Positions 56,574-63,967 of a stretch of 64,000 bases of DNA are shown one piece after another. The notes below the pieces were generated by a model, which saw only the letters and a program-made list of their open reading frames with translations, was not told where the DNA came from and made no database searches. The DNA is taken from contig NZ_WOAC01000003.1 in the NCBI RefSeq assembly GCF_009749525.1, positions 237,391 to 301,390 of the forward strand, written 5' to 3'. Position numbers and translations under genes: made by a program. Source of the stretch: Mesorhizobium xinjiangense. Its GTDB lineage: Bacteria > Pseudomonadota > Alphaproteobacteria > Rhizobiales > Rhizobiaceae. Position 1 is the stretch's first letter, and every line of letters starts with the position of its first letter.

Positions 56574-58379
56574 ATGAATTCGGAACCATCCGGATCGACA
56601 GACACTTCGGCAGTTGAAAGAGGCCCGGCGACGTCGCGGCTGTCGGCCATCGTGCTCGTCGATGCTGTCGGTTCCACGGCCGCCATGAGCAACAACGAGA
56701 TGGCCGCCATGCAGGCCATCGAGCGCAGCCTCGACACATTCGTCGAGGTGGTCGGCGCCACCCATGGCGAGGTGCTGAACTATGCCGGTGACTGCGCGCT
56801 CGCCGTCTTCGACAGTGTTGCCAACGCCGTCGCGGCCGCGCTGAAGTTCCAGGAAGTGCTGTTACAGAACGCGTCCGGCGATGGACTGTCGATCGGCTTT
56901 CGCGCCGGCGTGCATCTGGGCGAGGTCTACCAGTCCGGCAGCCGTGTCTTCGGCGACGCCATCAACCTGACCGAGCGCATCCAGAGCGTGACGCCGGTCG
57001 GCGGGGTCGCCGCCTCCGACCTCATCTATCGTTCCATCCAGGGGCGCTCGGATTTCAGCTTCGAATATCTCGGCCCCCATCGCGGACGCAACATGGCAGA
57101 GCCGATCGGTCTCTACCGCGTCCACAAGGGCACCGTGGGCATGCTGAAGGCCACGCCGCGCGCCCTTCCCCTCCCGAGCGCCAGCGACATCGCGCCCGAG
57201 CCGGGCGGCCAGTCCGACGTGCCGTCGATCGCCGTCCTGCCGTTCCGCAATCTGTCCGGCGACCCCAACCAGGATTATTTCGCCGACGGCGTGACCGACG
57301 ACATCATCACCAGTCTCAGCCATTTCCGCACGCTCGACCTGATCGCGCGGGCCTCCTCCTTCGCCATGCGCAACCAGAACCTGCCGGTCTCGGAGATCGG
57401 GCGCCGGCTCGGCGCGCGCTACCTGGCGCAAGGCTCCATCCGATGCACGTCCAACAGGGTGCGCGTGTCGATCGAACTGTCCAACACCGAGAACGAACAC
57501 ACGGTGTGGGCGGAAAAATACGACCGGCCGCTGGAAGACATCTTCGCCCTGCAGGACGAGATCGCCGAGCTCGCCGTGTCGGTCATGTCGGCGCGCATCG
57601 AGGAGGCGGAACGCCGGCGCGTGGCGAGCGCCCGCCCCGAAACGCTGCATGCCTATGGCCTGGCGCTGAGGGCGCAGAACCATCTCCTGAGCCTGACGCC
57701 GAACGACAACGCCGCGGCGCGCGAATTCTACGAACGCAGCATCCTGGAAAGCCCGCGCTATGCCCGCGCCTATGCCGGCCTGTCCAGGGTAAGCAGCCTC
57801 GAATGGCGCCACTCCTGGAGCCCCGATTCGGAGAGCAAGCTGGAACGCGCCTTCGACATCGCCGTGCAGGCTGTGCGCGCCGACCCCAACGACGCGCGCG
57901 GCCATGCCGAGCTCGGCTTCGCAATGCTCTACCGCAAGGAGCACGAGCGTTCGCTTGCCTCCTATCGCCGCGCCCTGTCGCTCAACCCCAATGACGCCAC
58001 CATCATCGCCGAGATGGCCGACGCACTGAGCCATTCGGGCCATCCGGGGGAAGCGCTGGAGCATTTCAAGCGCGCCATGCGGCTCAATCCATTTTATCCG
58101 GACCAGTATCTCTGGGACATGGCCGGCGCCTATATGAAGCTCCACGAGTACGAGGACGCGATCAAGAGTGTCCTAAAGATGAACAATGTCCAGCAGGGGC
58201 GCCGAATTCTTGCGGCGTGCTATGCACATCTCGGCCGCTTGGAAGACGCCCGGCGCGAGGCCGATATGGTGCGCGCCGCTCAGCCCGATTTCGATGCAGA
58301 GCGCTGGGGCAAGATCATTCCAGACACGCCGGAGGTTATCGATCACTTTGTCCAGGGCCTGAAGAAGGCGGGGCTGTAA
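56574..58379 (+). CDS. Class III nucleotide cyclase with TolB-N-like and TPR domains
   Basis: A 601-residue soluble protein. Residues about 24-180 are a class III adenylate/guanylate cyclase domain, with the first metal Asp in AIVLVDAVGSTAAM, the second in YAGDCALAVF and the transition-state pair in GDAINLTERIQ. Residues about 220-350 begin SIAVLPFRNLSGDPNQDYFADGVTDDIITSL, a TolB-N/FlgO-like domain common in rhizobial cyclases. The rest holds TPR repeats (ARGHAELGFAMLYRKEHERSLASYRRALSLNPND). Such proteins usually make cAMP; activity and signal are unproven. It faces the YcaO-TfuA cluster. Confidence 0.88.
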   Translation: MNSEPSGSTDTSAVERGPATSRLSAIVLVDAVGSTAAMSNNEMAAMQAIERSLDTFVEVVGATHGEVLNYAGDCALAVFDSVANAVAAALKFQEVLLQNASGDGLSIGFRAGVHLGEVYQSGSRVFGDAINLTERIQSVTPVGGVAASDLIYRSIQGRSDFSFEYLGPHRGRNMAEPIGLYRVHKGTVGMLKATPRALPLPSASDIAPEPGGQSDVPSIAVLPFRNLSGDPNQDYFADGVTDDIITSLSHFRTLDLIARASSFAMRNQNLPVSEIGRRLGARYLAQGSIRCTSNRVRVSIELSNTENEHTVWAEKYDRPLEDIFALQDEIAELAVSVMSARIEEAERRRVASARPETLHAYGLALRAQNHLLSLTPNDNAAAREFYERSILESPRYARAYAGLSRVSSLEWRHSWSPDSESKLERAFDIAVQAVRADPNDARGHAELGFAMLYRKEHERSLASYRRALSLNPNDATIIAEMADALSHSGHPGEALEHFKRAMRLNPFYPDQYLWDMAGAYMKLHEYEDAIKSVLKMNNVQQGRRILAACYAHLGRLEDARREADMVRAAQPDFDAERWGKIIPDTPEVIDHFVQGLKKAGL

Positions 58380-58414
58380 GCCAGCGAGGCTCAGCCCCTG
58401 CCACTTTTCCGATT

Positions 58415-59056
58415 CTATTCTGAATCGTCACGCCGGCGTCGCGGCCGGACGAATGATCCCGCCGACCGCACAAACGACCCTGCTGAGCGCGCAAAGGACC
58501 CGGCGGACCGTACGAACGACCCTGCGGACTGTCCCGTCGGATCGCCCAGTTCGGCCTCCAGCAGCACCGCGTCGAACGATCCGTTCTCGACATCGAGGCG
58601 CATGGTGAAGTCGGCGCGATCATAGGCCCAGACCTTGATGCCCTTGGCGAAATGACCCGTCTGCGAGGCAACGCCGGTGCGTCCCGTATGCGGCGGTATG
58701 TGGTCGAGGTCGCCGAATTCTTCGGGAACGCGGCTTTTCGGACCCTCCGGGTTCTTGCCCTTGCCATGGACCAGGAAGATCGCCGGGCGCGTCATGTCGA
58801 AGATCTGGCCCTCGAAGCCGAAAGCGTAGATGCGCGCCAGCAACGGCTTGTCCTTGGACTTCTTGTCCCGGGGCGCCGCCGGCGCAAGCTGGTTGAGCAG
58901 GAAGTGGTTTTCGCCGCCGCGCGGAAGTTCGGCCTCCTCGTCCGTCTCGGCGTCTTTCGTATCCTCCGCAAAGGCCTCCAGATTGAGCGTGATATCGGCC
59001 AGTGGCCGCCCAAAAAGCCAGATTCTCGATTGGCCTAGCAATGTTTCTTTTGGCAT
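58415..59056 (-). CDS. Unrecognised protein with C-terminal SAGSFVR tandem repeats
   Basis: Not recognised. The 213-residue product begins MPKETLLGQSRIWLFGRPLADITLN. Residues 1-175 look globular, with an acidic/charged stretch (EDTKDAETDEEAELPRGGEN) and a hydrophobic IFDMTRPAIFLVHGKG near the middle. No signal peptide or cysteine is seen. Residues 177-204 are four tandem heptads SAGSF(V/A)R followed by PRRRRDDSE. It lies 30 nt after the M4-like peptidase, so it is probably cotranscribed with it and with ycaO-tfuA. The repeats are a candidate substrate region for those enzymes. Function is a guess; the gene is convincing from its reading-frame conservation signal. Confidence 0.75.
   Translation of the reverse strand: MPKETLLGQSRIWLFGRPLADITLNLEAFAEDTKDAETDEEAELPRGGENHFLLNQLAPAAPRDKKSKDKPLLARIYAFGFEGQIFDMTRPAIFLVHGKGKNPEGPKSRVPEEFGDLDHIPPHTGRTGVASQTGHFAKGIKVWAYDRADFTMRLDVENGSFDAVLLEAELGDPTGQSAGSFVRSAGSFARSAGSFVRSAGSFVRPRRRRDDSE
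58445..58528 (-). repeat. Four tandem 21 nt repeats encoding SAGSFVR
   Basis: Four contiguous in-frame units code SAGSFVR, SAGSFAR, SAGSFVR and SAGSFVR. The third codon base differs between units at every one of the seven positions, while first and second bases are the same except for Val/Ala. That pattern shows pressure on the peptide, not recent DNA copying. Confidence 0.95.
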
Positions 59057-59086
59057 GATCCCTCCTTCAAGTGCCTCAAAGTGCTT

Positions 59087-60475
59087 CTAGCTGCCTTGCA
59101 TGCGCGCGCAGCACCGGCCGCGCTGCATCATCGCCTGTAAATGGCGTTGCCTGTATGACATTGGCCACATATCGGCCTCGTCCTGGGGAACGGCGGTGCG
59201 TGCCGAAAAGGCGTGCGCGTGCCGCCCGGGCGGCCCGATGCGCGGGCCGGCCTCGACAAGGCCGATCTCGCGCCAGCGGAAATTGTCCAGCATGACCCTT
59301 TGTGCCGCCCCGCCGGTGAGCGCGAGATCGGCGTCGATCATCGCGTCGGCGAAATCAGCATAGGTGAGATCGTCGGGCGACAGCCGGCGCCAGGCGTCGA
59401 CCAGCAGATCGCCCGTCAGGTCGCGCGCCTCCTCGAGCGCGAAGACGAAGGCGCCGGGATCGGCGAGGAAGGCGGCGTCGAATTCCGCCTGCATGGCGGG
59501 CGCCAGCTCCGGCCGGTTCTCGGTCGCATCGGCCAGGTCCTCCAGCGTGCGCCGAATAGCGCCGACCTCGACCAGCGCCTCGTGAAAGATGTCGACAAAA
59601 ATGTCGAACAGCGCGCCCGACAGCGGTTGCGACAGCTTGTGCTCGTCGCGCCAGCCTTCAGCGAAATCCGACATCTTGAGCGTGTTGCTGGCCAGCCGGA
59701 TCTCCTCGTTCAACGAGAATTCGGAGAACCGGTTGAGCGCGTTATAGGTGTAGAGATTGCCGCTGGTGGTCGACAGAAGAGCGCCGGTGACGGAGGAAAA
59801 ATGCAGCGCCGCGATCATCGCCACCCAGTCGGCCGCCACCTCGTGGAAGCCGAAATATTCGCCGCTCTCCGCGTCGAGCGCCGGCAGGCCGACCTCGGAA
59901 TAGATGAGCCCGTGGCCGAGCTCGTGCGCGATGACGTCGAAATTGAGCGCGAGGGGAACGAGCGCGCCGTCGCTGCGCTCGATGCTGCCCACTTCCAGAT
60001 AGCCGTAGCCCACCTGGCCGTTGTCCCATTTCGGCAGCACGCTCAATTGCAGCTGCTCGAAATCGGCGCCGAAATGCCAGCGGATCGGATGGCCCAGATA
60101 GCGCTCCCACACATCCATGACGAAGCGCGTGACGGCGAAGAGATGCGCCCCCTCGAATTCCGGCGTGCCGGGCTCGAGATGATCGAAATGGCCGTCCGGA
60201 CCCGGCTCGACCGGCGGTGCGGCCGGTCCCGTCCAGGGCGGCAGAAAAAAGAACGGCCTGCCGCGCGGGTCGCGATTGATGCCGTAGGGATAGGCCTTGC
60301 CGACCGGCCGGACGAAATACATGCGCTCATCCGCCGGTCCGGCCCGCATCCGGCCCGCCGGCGTGGAGATCTCGATCGTTTCGGGCGGGGCGGCAGGGTC
60401 GGAAAAAGGCGGCTGCGGATAGACGCGAAAGCGCGTCCCGCCAATATAATCACCTTTTGTTCCGCCTCTCCTCAT
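59087..60475 (-). CDS. M4-like (gluzincin) metallopeptidase
   Basis: A 462-residue zinc peptidase related to the thermolysin (M4) family. The zinc site is HELGHG (His184, Glu185, His188) followed by the third ligand Glu212 with Asp216 in FGFHEVAADW. No signal peptide is visible, so it is probably cytosolic and may act on a peptide product. The start at 60475 (MRRGGTKGDYIGGTRF) was chosen because upstream codons fall in a hairpin repeat. No ribosome site is seen before it and the DNA just upstream is very A/T-rich. It lies between tfuA and the repeat protein. A role in maturing a YcaO/TfuA product is inference. Confidence 0.82.
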   Translation of the reverse strand: MRRGGTKGDYIGGTRFRVYPQPPFSDPAAPPETIEISTPAGRMRAGPADERMYFVRPVGKAYPYGINRDPRGRPFFFLPPWTGPAAPPVEPGPDGHFDHLEPGTPEFEGAHLFAVTRFVMDVWERYLGHPIRWHFGADFEQLQLSVLPKWDNGQVGYGYLEVGSIERSDGALVPLALNFDVIAHELGHGLIYSEVGLPALDAESGEYFGFHEVAADWVAMIAALHFSSVTGALLSTTSGNLYTYNALNRFSEFSLNEEIRLASNTLKMSDFAEGWRDEHKLSQPLSGALFDIFVDIFHEALVEVGAIRRTLEDLADATENRPELAPAMQAEFDAAFLADPGAFVFALEEARDLTGDLLVDAWRRLSPDDLTYADFADAMIDADLALTGGAAQRVMLDNFRWREIGLVEAGPRIGPPGRHAHAFSARTAVPQDEADMWPMSYRQRHLQAMMQRGRCCARMQGS

Positions 60476-60507
60476 ATTCAATATTAATATAATATTTCTA
60501 TACAAGT

Positions 60508-60587
60508 CTAGTGGAACGAATTTGACATTCGATACCCACCCGATGTCGCCCCAGAGATCGAATGTCAAATTCAAATGTTCCACTAGA
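60508..60587. repeat. Large hairpin element 1 between tfuA and the peptidase
   Basis: An 80 nt imperfect palindrome: an 11 bp outer stem TCTAGTGGAAC/GTTCCACTAGA, a 4 nt AAAT bulge on the right, a 16 bp inner stem (60519-60534 with 60557-60572) and a 22 nt loop. It shares plan and ends with element 2 in reverse orientation. Confidence 0.85.
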
Positions 60588-60599
60588 ATCATAAAGTTG

Positions 60600-60677
60600 C
60601 TAGTGGTTCTTTTGTTTCCAACATTTGCCCTCAGGGCCGATACAAATGGGATGCAAATGTTGGAAACGAACCACTAG
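60600..60677. repeat. Large hairpin element 2 overlapping the 3' end of tfuA
   Basis: A 78 nt imperfect palindrome: a 10 bp outer stem CTAGTGGTTC/GAACCACTAG, a 4 nt TTTT bulge on the left, a 15 bp inner stem (60614-60628 with 60653-60667) and a 24 nt loop. It encodes the last ~15 residues and stop of tfuA. Element 1 lies 12 nt away in reverse orientation. Confidence 0.85.
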
Positions 60678-61959
60678 AGAGTAAGTATTCCTCCATTGCC
60701 ATTTCGTAGAGAGACTCTATATCCGGCAGGGCCAGCATGCGCCGCGCGTCCTCCAGATCATCCGGGGCGGGGCGGCCGAGCTTTTGTTCGAAATACCATT
60801 CGACCGCGCGCCGCGGCGCAATATCATGGGCCGCCAGTTCTGCCCCGGCCTGGTTGAGCCGCGCCTCCTTCTGCCGCGCCTGTTCGGCCAGTGGCGCATA
60901 AATCCCGTCGAGCTTGATCTCGCCGATGAGCGCGGCCTCGAGCGCGGCTCCGTCGCGCCCGGCCAGCGAGGCGACGGCGTCGCGCGCGGCAAGGAGCCGG
61001 CCAAGGCCGGCCTCGTCGAGCTCGTTGTCGCCAAGCCAGGCCTGATAGGCGGCGCGGTCGGTCAGTCCGCGTTCGAGGCGGAAGCGGTCGAGGCGCCGTG
61101 CGCGCGGCGGGGGTGCGGCGCCGTCACCACCGGCAAGCAGCGCGGCGGCGGCGCGCGCCAGGATCAGCTCGAAACGGGCGACGTCACGGCGCGCCGCGTC
61201 GATCACCCGGCGGTCGAAATGGCTGACACCGGAAGCGGCCTCGAAATATTCGACCCCGGCGAGCCAGGCGTCGGTCGGCTCGAAGGCAAAGTCCGCCCGG
61301 TGCGGCCCCGGCCAGTCGCGCGCCAGATCGGCCATCGCCGCGATCAGCGCTTCCGCGTCGAGCCGCTTCTGGTCGACCGCGTGGGTGTGAAGCCATGCGC
61401 CGAAGGTTCGTGCGGTTTTCTCCGGCAGTTCCACGGCCCCGAGCACGGCCTTCCAGCTTCGCTGCTTGAAATGGAAGCCGCGCGCCACCTGGAGGATATG
61501 CCCGGCCGTCCCGGCATCGATCAGGGCGGTTTCGACCGCCTCGTCGAGCGTGGCGCGCACATTGACCAGCGGCAGGCTGAGCGCGACATGGCCCATCTCG
61601 GCCGGCGCATGGACCAGCGCCACCTCGTCGTCGGCGTCGATTGCGCCCGCCGCATACCATTCGGCAATGCGCCCGACGCCGCGCATTCCGTAAGGCGCGA
61701 GCTCGGCGGCGCGCAGCGCGCCCATGCTCGATGCGCCGAAGACATGCACGCCGCGCGACAGCGCATGGAGAATTTCCTTGTGCCAGACGGCCGGCACACC
61801 CTCGAAATGCCCGTCGACCAGCCCGATCGCCCGCGCGCCGCCGCGCACTGCCCTGTAGATGTCGCCCTGCGCCGCCGGCGGCCGGTAGTCGAAGGCGGCG
61901 ATGGCCGCGGCCTCGTCGCGCGGCAGGGAAGGTCCGAGGAAGACGACAAAATCGTTCAT
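60631..61959 (-). CDS. tfuA: TfuA-type RiPP modification protein
   Basis: A 442-residue TfuA-family protein. TfuA partners of YcaO are thought to supply or handle sulfide for thioamide formation. The N-terminal core (residues 1-230) has the family hallmark FGASSMGALRAAELAPYGM near 74-92 and VDGHFEGVPAVWHKEI. A long Ala-rich C-terminal region (about 270-442) extends beyond the core. The start at 61959 overlaps the ycaO stop (ATGA, 4 nt). The final residues GSFPTFASHLYRP are coded inside a hairpin element, so the natural end may have been altered. Paired with ycaO, as in known thioamide systems. Confidence 0.9.
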   Translation of the reverse strand: MNDFVVFLGPSLPRDEAAAIAAFDYRPPAAQGDIYRAVRGGARAIGLVDGHFEGVPAVWHKEILHALSRGVHVFGASSMGALRAAELAPYGMRGVGRIAEWYAAGAIDADDEVALVHAPAEMGHVALSLPLVNVRATLDEAVETALIDAGTAGHILQVARGFHFKQRSWKAVLGAVELPEKTARTFGAWLHTHAVDQKRLDAEALIAAMADLARDWPGPHRADFAFEPTDAWLAGVEYFEAASGVSHFDRRVIDAARRDVARFELILARAAAALLAGGDGAAPPPRARRLDRFRLERGLTDRAAYQAWLGDNELDEAGLGRLLAARDAVASLAGRDGAALEAALIGEIKLDGIYAPLAEQARQKEARLNQAGAELAAHDIAPRRAVEWYFEQKLGRPAPDDLEDARRMLALPDIESLYEMAMEEYLLSSGSFPTFASHLYRP

Positions 61960-63212
61960 CGCGCCGCCTCCTGCGCCCGCCGGCCGGCCACGGCATTGGC
62001 CTCCGGCGGACCTTCCAGTCCCGGAACGATGACGCGCACGACGAAAATCCCGGTATCGGGAAGCGACAGATCGGCGACGAGGATCGGCCCGCAGCCCACC
62101 TCTTCGAGCCGCCGCGCCGTCCAGGCGATGTCGTCCTCGAAATAGTGGTATTCCGTGGAAGCGATGGCGGCGAAATCGCGCCGCGGCGCCTTGCCGCCGG
62201 CCTCGATCGTCCGCCTGAAAGCCTGAATGTGGTCGCTTTGATATTCGCGCCGGGTGATGTCGTCGCGCCCGCCCGAAATATAGACCGCGCGCACCTGGGC
62301 GGCTTCTGAAAGGGCGCGATAGAGCGCCACGGTCTTGTCGGGGTGGCAGCCGGTGCCGGTGCCGGGATGGCCGGCCGGGTCCTGCTCGTCGACGATCAGG
62401 CAGTGGAAGGCCGGCACGCCGATATCCGAGGTGATGTCCCAGATGGCGATTTGGAAGCCGGCCCGGCCGAGCTGCTCCATCGTTTCGCCGAGATGCGGCG
62501 CATCGGCGAAGGCGTGCGCGACGAGCCTGTCGTTGCGCTGGCGAGGGGCGAGGCGTTCCCACAGATTGAGCGCGTCGCGCTCGATCACCTCGAACAGCCC
62601 GTGGCAGACGGCCTCGGCATAGGCGTTGCCCGAGGCGAGGCCGTTGGTCGTCGCCAGGAACGTGCCGGCCGCCGGCAACGCGTCGGGGCAGTAATGCGCA
62701 TGCACCAGTTCATAGGGCACCATCACCGGCTCGCCGGTGGCGATCTCGATCGCCTCCATCCACAGAAAGCGCGTGTCAGCGGTCAGCCGCGTGCCGTCGA
62801 CACGCGGCAGGTCGAGAATATCGGCCGGCCTGTGCCTGGCCGCGATCTCGCTGCGGCTGGCGAAGACGAGTGGCCGGTCGATCGTCTCTGCATGAGCGCA
62901 TTCGATCGCCTCCATGGCGGCCGAAACCTTCGCCGCCGCCAGGCTCAACCCCTTGCCGGCCGAAACGGCGACCGAGCGCGACTGCGGCCTGACCGCCGCG
63001 GCGACCGGCAGGCCGATGCGGTCGAGACCCGTGAGATCGGCCACCCGGGTGATGCCGAAGCGCGGGAAAAGCGGTTCGATACGCCGCCAGGTTTCTTCGG
63101 GCGACACCAACCGATGCGTGCCCTCGACATGCGCCTTGGGCGTCTTGCCGCAAGCGTTGTCGGACTGGCCGCCGCGATCCGCAGCTTGATTGCCGGCCTT
63201 GCCGCTTTTCAT
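61956..63212 (-). CDS. ycaO: YcaO-family ATP-dependent cyclodehydratase/thioamide synthase
   Basis: A 418-residue YcaO-domain enzyme. YcaO proteins phosphorylate a peptide-backbone amide to install azolines or, with TfuA, thioamides. The ATP/Mg residues are visible: Glu101 and Glu104 in SAAMEAIEC, Glu208 and Glu211 in GLFEVIERDA, and Glu303 and Gln306 in LSEAAQVRA. The end (PEANAVAGRRAQEAAR) lacks the proline-rich tail of azoline-forming members, which fits a TfuA-type YcaO. No C-protein (E1-like) partner is near. tRNA-Pro lies 170 nt upstream on the other strand. The substrate is not encoded in an obvious short ORF. Confidence 0.93.
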   Translation of the reverse strand: MKSGKAGNQAADRGGQSDNACGKTPKAHVEGTHRLVSPEETWRRIEPLFPRFGITRVADLTGLDRIGLPVAAAVRPQSRSVAVSAGKGLSLAAAKVSAAMEAIECAHAETIDRPLVFASRSEIAARHRPADILDLPRVDGTRLTADTRFLWMEAIEIATGEPVMVPYELVHAHYCPDALPAAGTFLATTNGLASGNAYAEAVCHGLFEVIERDALNLWERLAPRQRNDRLVAHAFADAPHLGETMEQLGRAGFQIAIWDITSDIGVPAFHCLIVDEQDPAGHPGTGTGCHPDKTVALYRALSEAAQVRAVYISGGRDDITRREYQSDHIQAFRRTIEAGGKAPRRDFAAIASTEYHYFEDDIAWTARRLEEVGCGPILVADLSLPDTGIFVVRVIVPGLEGPPEANAVAGRRAQEAAR

Positions 63213-63382
63213 CGCCCCTCTCTCCCGATCCGCCGCGCCCCATTGCGGTCATTTCAGCTTACCTTACTTATCTTGCGTGTCGATTCCGGCATTGTCGTTG
63301 AGGCAGGCGAGGTCCGGGCGGCAAATTAGGACTTGCGCCACGAGAGGCGAAAACATATGGAAACCGGCGGCCTTGGCGGTCA

Positions 63383-63459
<77 letters not shown>

Positions 63460-63505
63460 TTTTCGGCTGGCAGGGCGGCCGCGGGGTCAAACGGATGAGG
63501 GATCA

Positions 63506-63811
63506 ATGTCTGCACGCATCTTCAGCCCAGCCAAAACCGCCATGCAGTCCGGCAAGGCCAAGACCGGCAAGTGGGTGCTCGAATTCGATCCCGAGCAGCC
63601 GCGCAAGATCGACCCCTTGATGGGCTATACGAGCTCCGGCGACATGAAGAGCCAGATCAGGCTCGTATTCGACACCCAGGTCGAGGCCGTGGCCTACGCC
63701 AAGAAGCACGGCATCCCCTACCGGCTGCAGGAGCCGCATCAGCCCAAGCGGCGGCAGATTTCCTACGCGGAAAATTTCCGCTATGACCGCAAGGTGCCTT
63801 GGACGCACTGA
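63506..63811 (+). CDS. NADH dehydrogenase NDUFS4-like (18 kDa) subunit
   Basis: A 101-residue ETC complex I subunit of the NDUFS4/AQDQ type, an accessory subunit shared by alphaproteobacteria and mitochondria that stabilises the matrix arm next to the NADH module. It begins MSARIFSPAKTAMQSGKAKTGKWVLEFD and contains DPLMGYTSSGDMKSQIRL and the C-terminal ISYAENFRYDRKVPWTH, the family end. The start at 63506 was chosen from the conserved N-terminus. It lies between two tRNA genes, away from the main nuo operon, which is usual. Confidence 0.95.
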   Translation: MSARIFSPAKTAMQSGKAKTGKWVLEFDPEQPRKIDPLMGYTSSGDMKSQIRLVFDTQVEAVAYAKKHGIPYRLQEPHQPKRRQISYAENFRYDRKVPWTH

Positions 63812-63827
63812 CTCGTCCGGCGGCTGC

Positions 63828-63903
63828 GGTCCCGTAGCTCAGTGGATAGAGCACCGGCCTTCTAAGCCGATGGTCGCAGGTTCGAATCCTGCCGGGATCG
63901 CCA
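63828..63903 (+). tRNA. tRNA-Arg (TCT)
   Basis: A 76 nt cloverleaf. Acceptor GGTCCCG pairs with CGGGATC (one G-T), CCA is encoded, anticodon loop CTTCTAA gives TCT, and the T-loop is normal. The base pair at 27-43 is C-A. Often a landing site for mobile DNA. Confidence 0.97.
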
Positions 63904-63921
63904 ATAAAATCAGGTCCGTTC

Positions 63922-63967
63922 CGGACACATTGGTTACAGTTTATATCGGAGACATGGGTAACACTTT
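63922..63967 (+). mobile_element. Possible end of an insertion sequence after tRNA-Arg
   Basis: Two 21 nt direct repeats, 63922-63942 and 63947-63967, match at 17 of 21 bases with a 25 nt period, right after the tRNA. A 5 bp palindrome GTCCG/CGGAC adjoins. The wording (CATGGGTAACACTTT) resembles IS ends I recall, but no transposase is in the window. Confidence 0.4.

Noticed and set aside
60476..60592. 39-codon N-terminal extension of the M4-like peptidase (MILVEHLNLTFDLWGDIGWV...)
   Set aside because: It is coded entirely by hairpin element 1, has no ribosome site and no family resemblance; the frame is open by chance.
63264..63356. 30-residue ORF (MFSPLVAQVLICRPDLACLN...) upstream of ycaO as a RiPP precursor
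   Set aside because: No ribosome site, no leader-core character, and it abuts tRNA-Pro on the other strand. Not strong enough to call, though it is the only short ORF in the right place.
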